Shown here: piece by piece, positions 33,046 to 44,239 of the stretch | How the letters are laid out: every line of letters starts with the position of its first letter | Position numbering within the stretch: the first letter of the stretch is position 1 | Source of the DNA: Cranoglanis bouderius | Taxonomy: Eukaryota; Chordata; Actinopteri; Siluriformes; Cranoglanididae | Reading direction: 5' to 3' | Assembly (NCBI GenBank): GCA_023630585.1 | Contig: CM042552.1 | Span: 17,619,569-17,683,568 of the forward strand | Length of the DNA stretch: 64,000 nucleotides | Position numbers and translations under genes: made by a program | The notes under the pieces: model-generated | What the model saw: the letters and a program-made list of their open reading frames with translations, nothing else | Told to the model about the DNA's origin: nothing | Database searches by the model: none

Positions 33046-33370
33046 TATATTCAGTTTTATTTATTTATCACCTTTATCAACATATTCCGATTCAGGCGTG
33101 ACTGTTTACACCGTGATACCGGCAGTCTCCGTCTTCAAAGTAGCTTAGAGAAGGAGATTTAGTATTCTGTAAACTAACGAGTGACAGAATTGTGTGAAGT
33201 GAAGTTACTGTTACCACCCTGAAGCTGACTATTTTTCTATAACGGCATGTCTTCAAGGGTCTCACCAATTACAATTATTTATTTATTTATTAAAATCTGA
33301 CACAGAAAATTGATCAACACCTTTTGACTGGTCAGAACTCAACAGTGCTGTGAGGAAAAATGGCATTTTA

Positions 33371-33929
33371 TACTCATTAAACAGTAACAGTAATTGAATT
33401 ACTGTATATCACATTCACCTATACACCATACACAATAATTTAATGATCTGGATTTTTCTTCATTAGTAGCTTTAGAAGCTCATCTTCTCCGTCCAAGCAT
33501 TCTTGTTCCATCTTCTCGTCTCGGCTTAATGATGAGGAGGAGGAAATCCCCGAGACGGGGGTGAGGTCAGTATCGCATCCTGGGTGGACGACTAATGAGG
33601 ACAGGAGGACTTAATTTTTTTCAGTTCTGTAAGACACGAATCCAGAGTTCTCTCCATCAGCTCTTCAGCATCCACATGTGATCAAAGAAAAGTTAAAGCC
33701 CCTCTCAGCTTCTTATTTATAATTAGCTTCTTACTAACTGAAATAAAATCTCCCGGAAAGTAGCCTTTTTTTATGAGCTCTCAGAGGACGTGTCAAATTT
33801 CTAATTTCAGAAGGAAATATGATGCATAAATACATCATATTAAAAAAAGAAGAAGAAAAAAAAACATTCAAAACCTCTTTTTTCGAAATTGCTTTATGAT
33901 ATGGAACTGTAATTTGTATATAACTCATC
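33371..33929. other. Unique-looking non-coding sequence
   Basis: Includes a GC-richer patch at 33480-33600 with no open frame of note, then AT-rich text. Confidence 0.4.
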
Positions 33930-34850
33930 CAGCTTGCTAACTAACCATCAAAACGAGCTAATTCGCATTTTGGAAAAGGAACACATCACATCTCGAACTA
34001 GCTGTCTCTAGATTTTGAAAAGGGATTTGTCAAAAATTCAGTAATGCCTGGCTAATTTGATGGGCTTGGAAGTTGTTAGCGATGCCTGGTGAGCTAGCAT
34101 GATAGTATACCTGCTCGATAAATAGCCAGCAAAACAAGCTAGCTCAATTTATAAAAACAAAAATGTGTCAGAAACAAAGCAATGCCTACCCAACAAGCAT
34201 AATACTTACCCAGCTTGCTAACTATGCAAAACATGCAGGCTAAAAAAGGAAAACGTACAAATTTAGGGACCACTACATAACTACTATGATAGTTAGCAAA
34301 CTTGTTAACTAGCAAGCAAAACTAGCGTGCTCAGATTTGAAGAGGAAAATACCCTCCCCCCCAGAAATTGAGTGCTTTGCTATGCAGCATGATAGTTAAA
34401 TAGCCAAATAGAAAATGTCAGGAATTGAGGAATGCCTGGTTAATTAGTGGTACATTTAATCATTTTTTTAACTAGCTAAGTTATAGTTCTGAAAAAGAAA
34501 CTGCAGCAGAAATTGAGTGCCTTGCTAACTAGCATGATAGTTGAGCAGGGCTGAGACTAGCTGGCTCACCGTTCTGAAAAGAATCACAGAGACTGATCAA
34601 AGCCTGGCTCATTTGGGTTATAATTAGCCACATGGCTAACTAGTTAGCAAAACTAACCAACACACTAGTTTAAAATGAAAGTGTCTGACTAGCTAATTTA
34701 CCACTTTATCCTATCTGTACAAAAACTTGCTAAGCTAAATATCTCACAGCTTTACAAGGAACCTGTCCAATTTAGCTACAGTCTGGTAAACTAGCATGAT
34801 AGTTAGCCACCTTGCTAGCTAGCAAACTCAGTTTTCTTGGAAGCACAGTT
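33930..34850. repeat. Decayed tandem repeat of about 85 bp, block 1
   Basis: A phrase like 'cagaaattgagcaatgcctgg' followed by 'ctaactagcatgatagttag' and 'ccagcttgctaactagcaaaac' recurs, for example near 34364, 34421, 34508, 34587 and 34770. Spacing is about 60-90 bases with some longer gaps. Copies are strongly diverged. The same phrase pattern returns in 35860-36000 and 37270-38300. Confidence 0.6.
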
Positions 34851-35859
34851 CACAGAATCGAGTCAATCTTGATTGTATTTACTCACAGTTTTTACAGTGT
34901 TTTTTTTTTGTTTTTTGTTTTGACAGCCTGCTAGTTCACAGTGAGCTAAGTCGCTCATGTCAAGTTATGTTTGTTTTTTTTTTTGTTGTTTTTTTCAGTA
35001 TGCTGTCTAAACTCACGTGTCTAAATCTAGACACAATGAGAATAAAAGATATTTTCCCATCATGTGTTGCTCTTTAACACAGTGAGACTCGTTATATTAT
35101 TCACTAAGGCTAAGGCTAATCATGGTCATGTGCCATTACTTCCGGAACGTTCAGCTGTTTTTCCCTATAGCAATAAAGATTTTTAGGGTAAAGCATGTCT
35201 ATGCGGGCCTTTATATGACTCTGATTGTAGTGGCTGAGCAAAACAGATTGTAAATACCGCATCAGCAGAATAACGAGCGTTAGCATGTGTTTCACACACA
35301 TAGACACACACACACCCACACTAACGGCAGGGAAAGCCACCTTTCTCACGCCATTTATTTTCTTATTACTGCCTTAAACCTCACCACACATTTCTCAGCT
35401 CTTGTTCTTTAAGGCATGCAGGTTTATTTACTTCATTATCTCCTCAGCGCTCACGGTGGAGGACGTAATGAAGCGTGTGTTAGCACAAAACCGTAATCGG
35501 CTTTAGCAGAAGCTAAACTGCCTCTTTAACGATCTTTAATGATCACAAGCTTGCCTTGATTGAGTCCTGAGGAGATTTCACTTCTGTTTAACGTGCACGA
35601 GACAAAAATAAAGTATAAAATTAGCACGCAAGTTGAAGGACATTGCAGGATAAACAAGAGGAAGCAAGGGATGAGGGAAAGGATGTTTCTGGAAGGTCCG
35701 TTCTGATGTTTAGCGAAGTGTTTGGGTTTTAAAGACAAACTTTGTATCGACAACCAGACTCTGATAAAATCTTGTCTCCGGGGAAAAAAAACAACACTGC
35801 AGTTTTAATGTTTGAAATTGTGTAAACAGCTTCTCCCAACATTTTATTGCTGTTTTAAA
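34851..35859. other. Non-coding, no gene seen
   Basis: T-rich runs near 34903-34995, then unique-looking text; no domain in the 60-77-codon frames. Confidence 0.45.
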
Positions 35860-36099
35860 AAGAAAACTGCTTCAGGAATTAAGCAATGCCTTGAGAACTT
35901 GTATGATAATTAGCCAGCTTGCTAATTAACTCGCAAAATATTTGATAAAAGAAATTGTCCAAAAAAAAAAAAAAAAAGAACATATTAAAGTGGCTTCAAT
36001 GAGTAGTGCTTTAGTGCTATATACACAGAGTACTGGTGTTAGCAGTGGTTTATTGGTGTGTGTGTGTGTGTGTGTGTAAAGACATATGGCTCTGGGGAT

Positions 36100-36940
36100 G
36101 AACAGTGGAGCAGCAACAGATCTTGATTTTTACCAGTTTGTGGTGGCTAGAGTCCTTGTCTTTCAAATTTGTCCCCCAATAAGTATGAACAGTGTAAAAG
36201 CCACTTCCACTTGTAAAACATCTGCAACATCTTATTGCAAAAGTTAAAGGACTTGAACCCCGTCGATAGAGATTGGCAACATGGCAGGGCTGGACTTCTG
36301 ATAGTCCACCACCATCTCCTTGGTCTTGGAAATATTCACCCCACCAAAAATATTCTGCACCAACCAACAAAGTCCCCAATCAGACATAGCCCCCTCTGGT
36401 GCCCCAGAACTGCTCACCCACAGGCACAGTCCTTTAACCTGGCAAATTGTGGTCTGCTGGTCAGAGAGTCTGTAATCCAGGGCATCAGGTGGGCATCCAC
36501 TTTCATCTCTATCAGCAGGAGGGGCCAGATGGTTTTGAAAGTGCTGGAGAAATTAAATACATAATCTTTACAGCACCCGCCAGCTTATCCAAGTGAGAGT
36601 AGGCACAGTGGAGCATGTAAATAATGGTGTCCTCTACTCCAACCTGGTCCTTGTAGTTGAATTGCAGTGGGTCCAGTGTGCTACAGACCAGTGGTCTGCG
36701 AAGACGGAGGTCCTGCAGTCTGGACCTGCAGTTTTCCACCGGTTGGATCCTTTTCAGCTCGCTCCTGACCTGCCCTGTTTTGATGGTGGGGAAAATTTAA
36801 GGACAATGAGAGAAGGGGACAGGTCAGTGGAGGGGTGGGGGATGTGGGGGAAGGGTGGGGCAAGATGGGTCAGAACAGTAGAAGATGATGAGTTGGTGGC
36901 TGATATGTCAAACCTATTAAACTCATTTGCTCTGTCCACA
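36100..36940 (-). pseudogene. LINE reverse transcriptase (broken)
   Basis: In order on the minus strand: MDRANEFNRFDISATNSSSS (linker before RT, 36939 down), then RPLVCSTLDPLQFNYKDQVG and VEDTIIYMLHCAYSHLDKLA (about 36690-36570; RT fingers and palm start), KIMYLISPAL in place of the first catalytic 'FIDFSSAFNT' motif, WITDSLTSRPQFARLKDCAC (about 36430) and, after frame changes, text matching VSKTKEMVVDYQKSSPAMLP (about 36330-36270). The YADD or FADD box that should lie between the last two is not readable and appears deleted. The motif order fits jockey-superfamily (L2/CR1-like) fish LINEs. It is inactive. Confidence 0.82.
36832..36860 (+). other. G-quadruplex-prone run
   Basis: Runs of 4, 5, 5, 3 and 4 G separated by one to four bases, within the LINE on the strand opposite its coding strand. 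Confidence 0.7.
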
Positions 36941-36999
36941 ACTTTTCAAGTACTTGCTAAAATTCTATTACTGTTGTATCCATGGGTGTTCTGATCAGA

Positions 37000-37262
37000 C
37001 AGGTGCAATCATTCAAGGCAATCTGTACCGTGCCCGAGCACGTTTGACCCCCAAAGTCCAGTGCGTTTGACTAGTGTGATCGCGCCGTACCATGCCCGGG
37101 CACAGTACGCTAAACCTCTTCAAGGCTTGGGCATGGTTCAGTTGGTCTCAGGCACGGAACACACCTAGTGTGATTGCTAACCGTGGCTGAGCACAGAACT
37201 CGAAAAGGGGGGACAATCATGCTTGGGCACGGTACAAGGCAACCGGGCCTAGTGTGAGTACG
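37000..37262. repeat. GC-rich interspersed repeat with 'gcccgagcac' words
   Basis: The phrases accgtgcccgagcacg, ccatgcccgggcacagtacg, cttgggcacggtac and 'ctagtgtgat/ctagtgtgag' recur within 260 bases, in both orientations. Much richer in GC than its neighbours. It resembles short fish DNA-transposon derivatives, but I cannot name the family. Confidence 0.55.
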
Positions 37263-37269
37263 CCCTTAG

Positions 37270-38300
37270 TTGTACACTAGGAACTTATTAGTACTGAAAA
37301 GTAGAAATATAAAAAATAGAAACATGAAAAGACAACCAAAAAAGACATAGAGAGCTACTGAACCATGCAGCCACATGGGGCAGCGCATCACCAGCAAATC
37401 TAGCCAGCTCAGTTTACAGGAAAGAAATTTAATAGTGCCTCCATGATTAGCATAATACTTACTCAACTCACTAACCACCTAGCAAAATGAATTCAAGGTT
37501 TTAAAAAATTAGACTGACTCGTGTAATAATTAGCCAGCATGCTATCTAGCAAGGGAAACTAGCTGTTCAGTTTTGAATGAGAAACTTTTTCAGAAATTAA
37601 GCAATGCCTGGCTAACTAACATTATGGCTAGGCAGTTGCCAATTTGCTCATAAACGCAGCAAACTTACAGTTTGAAAAAAAAAAAAAAAAAAACCTCTCA
37701 TTTTTCTGAAAAAGAAACTTTGGAAATTGACCATTGATTAGATAAAATAGATAAATATCCGACTAGTTAACAAAACTAGCCACAACTCTAGAAGTGAAAC
37801 CGTACAAATTTACGTATACCTGCTTCACTAACATCATAGCTATATAGCTAGCATATCTCGCTAGCTTTATTTAGAAAAACAAAAGAAACTTCTTCAGAAG
37901 TTTTCAAACACTCACATGACTAAGCATGCAAAGGAAGACAAGGTAATTAGCTCAACTGAATTCAGTTTCACTTCTGTAGAACATTTGTCACAAACCAGTT
38001 TAACAGAAATTGAGGTCTTTTTATTTATTTATTTTTATTTTTTTTAAACTAATCTGTTTGCTGACTAGCTAGCAAAACCAGCTAAGAGTTTTGATACACA
38101 ACTTTTCAAAAATTGAACAATGAGTGGCCAGTTAGCACGATATTTATTGAACTTTCTAACTAGCCAGGCATTGTTCAACTGTTAGTAGCAAAACCGAGTT
38201 ATCTAAATTTGCTAGTTAATTAACTTTCGAGTACTAGCCAGCCCTTGTCCATGAATTGCTTGCTATGCAATAAAAAAAGCAAACTGTCAGAAATTTAGCC
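37270..38300. repeat. Decayed tandem repeat of about 85 bp, block 2
   Basis: Units recognisable near 37424, 37506, 37592, 37716, 37807, 37888, 38003 and 38107 by 'cagaaattaagcaatgcctgg'-like and 'ttagccagcatgctaactagc'-like phrases. It continues block 1 beyond the LINE and the GC-rich repeat; a short linking piece lies at 35860-36000. Confidence 0.6.
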
Positions 38301-39802
38301 ATCCTTTATCTAATGAACTTCACTTGACCCTTATGACCAACTCAGCCAAGGGCACGGGGTGTTAGACGCTTGAGTGACGTTCATTAAAGTCGGAGACCAG
38401 GAGTTAAACACATTATTTTTAGCTGATAAAAGGGCATGGACGAGGGAGCAGGTTTGGAACACAGCTGACGTCTTCTTGTTGACATGTCACCTTGTTAAGC
38501 TGAATTATTAATAAAGTAAATTAGTAAGGAATCTGAGGAGCTGTTCTTCCTGTTTGAAAGGTGTGTTGGATTCAGTGACCGAGTTTAAAGTTTAATGCTG
38601 GACCATGAAATATTTAAACGTAGTACCTTTAGCGCTGTGCGTTTATGTAGCGCATGACTGAATAATCACCGAGCAAAACAACTCAACCCGACTCTCAGAA
38701 TCATAATAGGAATGACTCTGATGTCATAGATGATTTTCTGCTGGGTGAAATCAGTAACATGGTTACATGACGGTCATGTTATCGAGCTACTTAGCTAGGT
38801 GTTGCTCAGTTTCTGACACAGGCTTTACTTGAAAACTGTGAGCTAGCTTGTTCTGCTGGCTAGGTTACAGGATATCTAACTATGGTGCTAACTAGCCAGG
38901 ATCTGGCTCAAATTTTTTGGAGTAGCAGGAATAGGCTAACAATTGGAAATATCTCAGTTAGTGATTTGCTAGGATAATGCTAAACACCTGCCTGTCCCCT
39001 GTGGCCAAAACTGGTATAACATTTAGATCCCTCACATTGTTTTTCACAGAATGGTAAATAAAGTCTCTCCTTTGTGGATGAAGTTAATGCAGCATAAATT
39101 TTTTATGATCTTCACTTTCCATTTTTTTCTTGTCCTTTCTTTCTTTTTTAATTTTGCCTCTGCTTTCTTTATTCTAACTTTCTTTATAATTTTCGTGATT
39201 TTTCTTGCTAGGTCCATCTCAAGTGGTCCAATAATTGTAAAGTTGGTTGCTTGACTATTTTCTTTTTTTTTTTCTTTTCTTTTTTTTTTTTTTTTTTGAT
39301 TGATTATCTCGATGTATTGGCACTGCAAAATCACCACTTTTTACTTTTTTATTTTTATTTTATTTGACTTGGTTTAACTAAGATGGCCATCTTTGTGTCA
39401 TGGCACACAACAAATTTTGGCTATACAGCCGTTTACAGAGACCTCAATATCTCCGCTCAGGATGGTCCTAGCTCCTTCGAACAAAAACTAATCTCTAGAG
39501 CACATTACAAGGTACATATATAAACATTCTGCTCACAGTTCCACTTTAGGGTCAATTTATAATAGGAAGGGTTCAAGTCTCAGACTTCATTTTTTTTACA
39601 GGGTACCTAGGTAAGTATAGTGTGCTTGCAGAACATTTCAGTTTTCTGACTTCTCTTGTTTTATCATTTTTGATGGGGGCGAGAAAGTGCAATTTTTAAA
39701 AAAATTCTCCTCACTTTCAGGTTGAATATCTCTGGTGGGGGACCAGATATGAACCTGAAATTTTCAGAGAAATTAGTTCTCTATAATAGCATTCTGCTGT
39801 AA
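38301..39802. other. Non-coding; T-rich stretch at 39110-39300
   Basis: 38320-38530 is unique-looking with moderate GC. T-rich, low-complexity text at 39110-39300 yields a spurious Phe-rich or Lys-rich frame on either strand. No gene seen. Confidence 0.45.

Positions 39803-39858
<56 letters not shown>
39803..39858. repeat. (AAT)n microsatellite, about 18 units
   Basis: Pure AAT run. Confidence 0.97.
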
Positions 39859-39863
<5 letters not shown>

Positions 39864-39984
39864 ACTGAGTTTGAGATTCCACCGGTTATAGAGCTAGGGC
39901 TAGTAGAAATCTGGGGAAAAGCCTATTTTATCCATGCACTTTCACATGCAGTGATGGAAGAAACTTTTTTTTCTCTCTCCACTC

Positions 39985-40022
<38 letters not shown>
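39985..40022. repeat. (TTTC)9 microsatellite
   Basis: Pure ttct tetranucleotide run. Confidence 0.96.
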
Positions 40023-40631
40023 CGCTTGCTTGAGTACATTGCAGAAATGTTAACTTTTTACTTTTATAACTGTTTATTATCCACTGCATTTGCAAAATTA
40101 AGTTTACTGCATCGTGTGTCCCTTGTGGATGAAGTCAGTATAACATTAGCCTGTAATATTTTTTATTTAATAACTTATTTAATATTTAAATAGTGAAAAT
40201 TACATTTTGGGAGGGACTATTCTGAAGTCTGAATTTTGTAAAATTATATTCCTTAGCTTTGTGGTTGATTATGTTCCGCAAAAAAAAAAAAAAAACAGAA
40301 GAAAAAAAAGACATTTAAAAATAAAAAAAATTAAAAACAGTAACGTTTTGAAATGTAGAATTTATTTTTATTTGTTTGTTTTGAAATTAGAGATTTGGCC
40401 TAATCCTTCATACTCTTCATGCACATACACTTCAGATAGATTAGCTGGAGTTAGTGCTGGAGTTCGCACACAAAACATCACACGTTTTTTTAATGTATAA
40501 ATTAAAGGCTTTAATATTAACTGCATTTTTAAAAAGTGTGAATTTGCTTTTAATTTGCATGAACATCTGTTACATTCTATTTATACTTCCACTCTGTTCA
40601 CCTAAAGCTCACAAGCTGACCCACTTGTACA

Positions 40632-40634
<3 letters not shown>
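40023..40634. other. Non-coding, no gene seen
   Basis: AT-rich with an A-rich stretch at about 40280-40340. Confidence 0.5.
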
Positions 40635-40673
<39 letters not shown>

Positions 40674-40725
40674 TGAATTTGCATGACTGGATGACCAGTC
40701 GCATTGCCATACACCTGCAACCCCT

Positions 40726-40768
<43 letters not shown>
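40635..40768. repeat. (GT)n and (CA)n facing each other
   Basis: GT run at about 40635-40671 and CA run at about 40731-40768, 59 bases apart. The two are complementary and can fold into a stem of about 37 bp. Confidence 0.9.
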
Positions 40769-40770
<2 letters not shown>

Positions 40771-40984
40771 CTGGTTCAGTGTAGTGTTCCTTACACACAA
40801 TACAAACAAATATATTGTATGGACAATTAAAAGAGGAAAAAATGATGGGATGTGGAATGTTCACTTCTTTTTCAGTGTATTAATCTTTTTTTTTTTTTCA
40901 TTTTCTTTATATTTAATTAGTGTTTAAATCCACTATTCAAAATGTTAATAAATTTAAAAATAAATAAATAAAATTAAAAATAAA

Positions 40985-41084
40985 AATAATAATAATAATA
41001 ATAATAATAACAGGGGTCATAAAAAGGTAATTTTGTTTTGACTGCCCTGAATAAGCTATTTCACATAACAGATGTTTACATATA
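40985..41084 (+). repeat. Interspersed repeat A, second copy, left part
   Basis: AAT run, then gactgccctgaataagctat, up to gatgtttacata, matching 20990-21094. A Tc1 element interrupts it at 41085. Confidence 0.85.
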
Positions 41085-42652
41085 CAGCCGTGGCCAAAAG
41101 TTTTGAGAATGACACAAATATTAATGTTCACAAAGTCTACTGCTTCAGTGTTTTTAGATCTTTTTGTCAGATGTTACTAACTGTTACTGAAGTATAATCA
41201 CAAGCATTTCATAAGTGTCAATGGCTTTTATTGACAATTACATGAAGTTTATGCAAAGAGTCAATATTTGCAGTGTTGACCCTTCTTATTCAAGACCTCT
41301 GCAATTCGCCCTGGCATGCTGTCAATCAACTTCTGGGCCACATCCTGACTGCTGGCAGCCCATTCTTGCATAATCAATGCTTGGAGTTTGTCAGAGTTTG
41401 TGGGTTTTTGTTTGTCCACCCACCTCTTGAGGATTGACCACAAATTCTCAATGGGATTAAGGTCTGGGGAGTTTCCTGGCCATGGACCCAAAATGTTGAT
41501 GTTTTGTTCCCCGAGCCACTTCGTTATCACTTTTGCCTTGTGGCAAGGTGCCCCATCATGCTGGAAAAGGCATTGTTCGTCACCAAACTGTTCTTGGATG
41601 GTTGGGAGAAGTTGCTCTCTGAGGATGTTTTTGTACCGTTCTTTATTCATGGCTGTGTTCTTAGGCAAAATTGTGAGTGAGCCCACTCCCTTGGCTGAGA
41701 AGCAACCCCACACATGAGTGGTCTCAGGATGCTTTACTGTTGGCATGACACAGGACAGATGGTAGCGCTCACCTTTTCTTCTCCGGACAAGCTTTTTTCC
41801 AGATGCCCCAAACAATCGGAAAGGGGATTCATCAGAGAAAATGACATTACCCCAGTCCTCAGCAGTCCAATCCCTGTACTTTTTGCAGAATAGCAGTCTG
41901 TCCCTGATGTTTTTCCTGGAGAAAAGTGGCTTGTTTGCTGCCCTTCTTGACACCAGGCCATCCTCCAAAAGTCTTCGCCTTACTGTGCGTGCAGACGCAC
42001 TCACACCTGCCTGCTGCCATTCCTGAGTAAGCTCTGCCCTGGTGGTGCCTCGATCCCGCAACTAAATCAACTTTAGAAGACGGTTCTGGCGCTTGCTGGA
42101 CTTTCTTGGGCGCCCTGAAGCCTTCTTCACAACAGTTGAACCTCTCTCCTTGAAGGTCTTGATGATCCGATAAATGGTTGATTTAGGTGCAATCTTACTA
42201 GCAGCAATATCCTTGCCTGTGAATCCCTTTTTGTGCAAAGCAATGATGGCTGCACGTGTTTCCTTGCAGGTAACCATAGTTAACAGAGGAACAATAATAA
42301 TTTCAAGCACCACCTTCCTTTTAAGGCTTCCAGTCTGTTATTCTAACTCAATCAGCATGACAGAGTGATCTCCAGCCTTGTCCTCATTAACACTCTCACC
42401 TGTGTTAACGAGAGAATCACTGACATGATGTCAGCTGGTCCTTTTGTGGAAGGGCTGAAATGCAGTGGACATGTTTTTTTTGGGATTAAGTTCATTTTCA
42501 TGGCAAAGAGGGACTTTGAAATTAATTGCAATTCATCTGATCACTCTTCATAACATTCTGGAGTATATGCAAATTGTCATCATAAAAACTGAGGCAGCAG
42601 ACTTTGTAAAAATTAATATTTGTGTCATTCTCAAAACTTTTGGCCACGGCTG
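41085..42652 (-). mobile_element. Tc1/mariner element, family H, nearly complete
   Basis: Begins cagccgtggccaaaagtttt and ends with the complement, between TA pairs at 41083-41084 and 42653-42654. The outer inverted repeat (about 55 bases, to tttgtcattctcaaaac-type text) is almost perfect. Length 1568 bases. It sits inside repeat A, whose uninterrupted copy at about 21090 shows the empty site. One minus-strand gene fills most of it. Confidence 0.97.
41261..42277 (-). pseudogene. Tc1 transposase, intact except one in-frame stop
   Basis: A cut-and-paste transposase of the DD34E class. I start it at the ATG at 42275-42277 (MVTCKETRAAIIALHKKGFT), because the upstream ATG at 42311 adds residues unlike the family. 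The frame runs 338 codons, the usual Tc1 length, to TGA at 41261-41263. Helix-turn-helix: KKGFTGKDIAASKIAPKSTI; basic hook: SGRPRKSSKRQ. The only break I see is a TAG at 42062-42064 (codon 72). Beyond it the catalytic residues are present: Asp in NVIFSDESPF, Asp in CLFQHDGAPCHKAK, Glu in SPDLNPIENLW. No frameshift is visible. It is a young copy. Confidence 0.93.
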
Positions 42653-42654
42653 TA

Positions 42655-42941
42655 GTCCACAAAACACAATAATAACCAAATTTACACAAATGAACCAGTT
42701 CAAAAGTTTACATATGCTTGATTCTTAATACTATGTTGTTACCTGGATGATCAATGATTGTTTTTTATGTTTTGTGATAGTTGTTCATGAGTCCGTTGTT
42801 TGTCCTGAGCAGTTAAACTACCCACTGTTCTTCAGAAAAATCCTCCAGGTCCTGCACATTCTTTGTTTTTTCAGCATTTTCTGCATATTTGGTCCCTTTC
42901 CAACAGCGGCTATATGATGTTGAGATACATCTTTTCACCTT
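42655..42941 (+). repeat. Interspersed repeat A, second copy, right part
   Basis: Resumes gtccacaaaacacaataata and matches 21091-21340 up to catcttttcacc. The part found at 21341-21580 in the other copy is missing; another Tc1 begins at about 42942. Confidence 0.85.
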
Positions 42942-44237
42942 CAAATTCATAAAATTAGAATCAGGTGTTCAAGATTGGGTGCCAGCGATCAGAACCTGCT
43001 TAGGGAGTGCAGGTGGAACCTGTCTTATTTATATCCCTCTCATATCTAGTGTTTGGCGTTCCCTTTGCTATTGAGGTGTGTGCTGTCATCATGCCAAGAT
43101 CTAAAGAGGTCTGTAAGGCCTTCAGAAAAAATAGGTTGTGGATGCCTATGAGTCTGGCAAGGGATTTAAAAAGATCTCCAGATTATTTGAAATACATCAT
43201 TCCACCATTATTACATAATTCCAAATACATTATTTTCCACCAAGGAAAATAATCTACAAATGGCGCAGATTTCAAACGAATGCCGATTTGTCCAGGACTG
43301 GCCGTCCCAGCAAATTCAGCCCAAGTGCAGACCGTCTGATGCAAAAAGAAGTCTCCAAGAACTCCTAGGATCTGCTAGTAAGTCTTGCAGCTGTTAGTGT
43401 CAAAGTGCATGCTTCTACAATTAGAAAGAGATTGCACAAATTTGACCTGCATGGGAGGCGTGCCAGGAAAAAGCCTCTGCAAGACTACAGTTTGCCAGTG
43501 AGCATATAGGCAAAGACCAGGCCTTTTGGAATAATGTGCTCTGGACAGACGAATCAAAGATAGAGTTGTTTGGCCACAGTAACAGCAGACATCTTTGGCG
43601 CAGGCCAAAGACAGCTTTTCAGGAGAAGTACCTCATACCAACTGTGAAGCACGGTGGTGGAAATGTTATAGTTTGGGGTTGCTTTTCTGCCTCAGGGACT
43701 GGACAGCTTGCATTCACTGATTCAACTATGAATTCTGCATCATATCAAAGTGTGCTTGAAGATAATGTGAGGCCATCTGTCCGAAAGTTGGACCTTTCAA
43801 CAGGATAATGGTCCTAGGCACACTGGCAAATCCACCAAGGACTGGCTGAAAAAAAGAAGAAATGGAGGGTTATGGAATGGCCTAGTCAGAGCCCGGATTT
43901 GAATCCCATTGAAATGTTGTGGGGGGATTTGAAACGTGCAGTACATGCAAGAAAACCCTCAAACATCTTGCAACCGAAAGAATATTGCATGGAGGAGTGG
44001 TCAGAAATTCCAGCAAGTCTAGTAGACAATTATGCAAAAATGCCCACAAGAAGTTATTTCTGCCAAAGGGGGCGATACTTGCTTCTGAGGCCAAGGGTGT
44101 ACTTACTTTTTTTCACAGAAGAATATCACATATTGATATTTCTGTTGAATAAATGATTGAACAAAGAGGATCAAATGTTTGCTTGTCCAAATATGTCAAA
44201 ATAAGCCAACAATTTCCATGGGGTTCACATGACACTG
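42942..44237 (+). mobile_element. Tc1/mariner element, family I, left end missing
   Basis: The right terminus (ccatggggttcacatgacac, ending tg at 44237) is followed by TA at 44238-44239. The left boundary with repeat A shows no inverted repeat: it begins in the 5' untranslated part (aaattagaatcaggtgttca). After the element, repeat A does not resume, so a deletion accompanied or followed insertion. Confidence 0.85.
43091..44100 (+). pseudogene. Tc1 transposase (frameshifted), family I
   Basis: Start MPRSKEVCKAFRKNRLWMPM at 43091; the frame then changes, with the helix-turn-helix recognisable as 'YESGKGFKKISRLFEIHHST'-like text. Later, FWNNVLWTDESKIELFGHSN (43530) carries the first Asp; PTVKHGGGNVIVWGCFSASG (about 43640) follows. 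After a frame change near 43795 come FQQDNGPRHTGKSTKDWLKK-like text with the second Asp and EWPSQSPDLNPIEMLWGDLK (43876) with the Glu. The catalytic triad is thus present but spread over frames. It is inactive. Confidence 0.88.
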
Positions 44238-44239
44238 TA

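Larger units (their letters stand above)
32200..33370. mobile_element. Inverted-repeat element, family B, interrupted
   Basis: The left side (accacagcgtggctgaatgc, then cgaatctaattggtcagaag) and right side (accttttgactggtcagaac, then tcaacagtgctgtgagg) are diverged inverted copies. The inner right part (gaagctgactatttttctat, 33227) matches 5830-5860. A GT array and a Tc1 fragment occupy the middle, which enlarged the element to about 1.2 kb. Ends are approximate. Confidence 0.5.
36055..36960 (-). mobile_element. Non-LTR retrotransposon (LINE), 5'-truncated
   Basis: The minus strand carries part of a reverse transcriptase frame followed by a 3' end that finishes in a CA run (GT on the plus strand, 36056-36077), as in LINEs that end in short repeats. 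The 5' limit is inside the coding region, typical of incomplete reverse transcription. It lies within the decayed 85-bp repeat region. Confidence 0.85.

Noticed and set aside
36593..36994. 133-codon plus-strand frame
   Set aside because: It is antisense to the LINE reverse transcriptase, which is the better supported reading.
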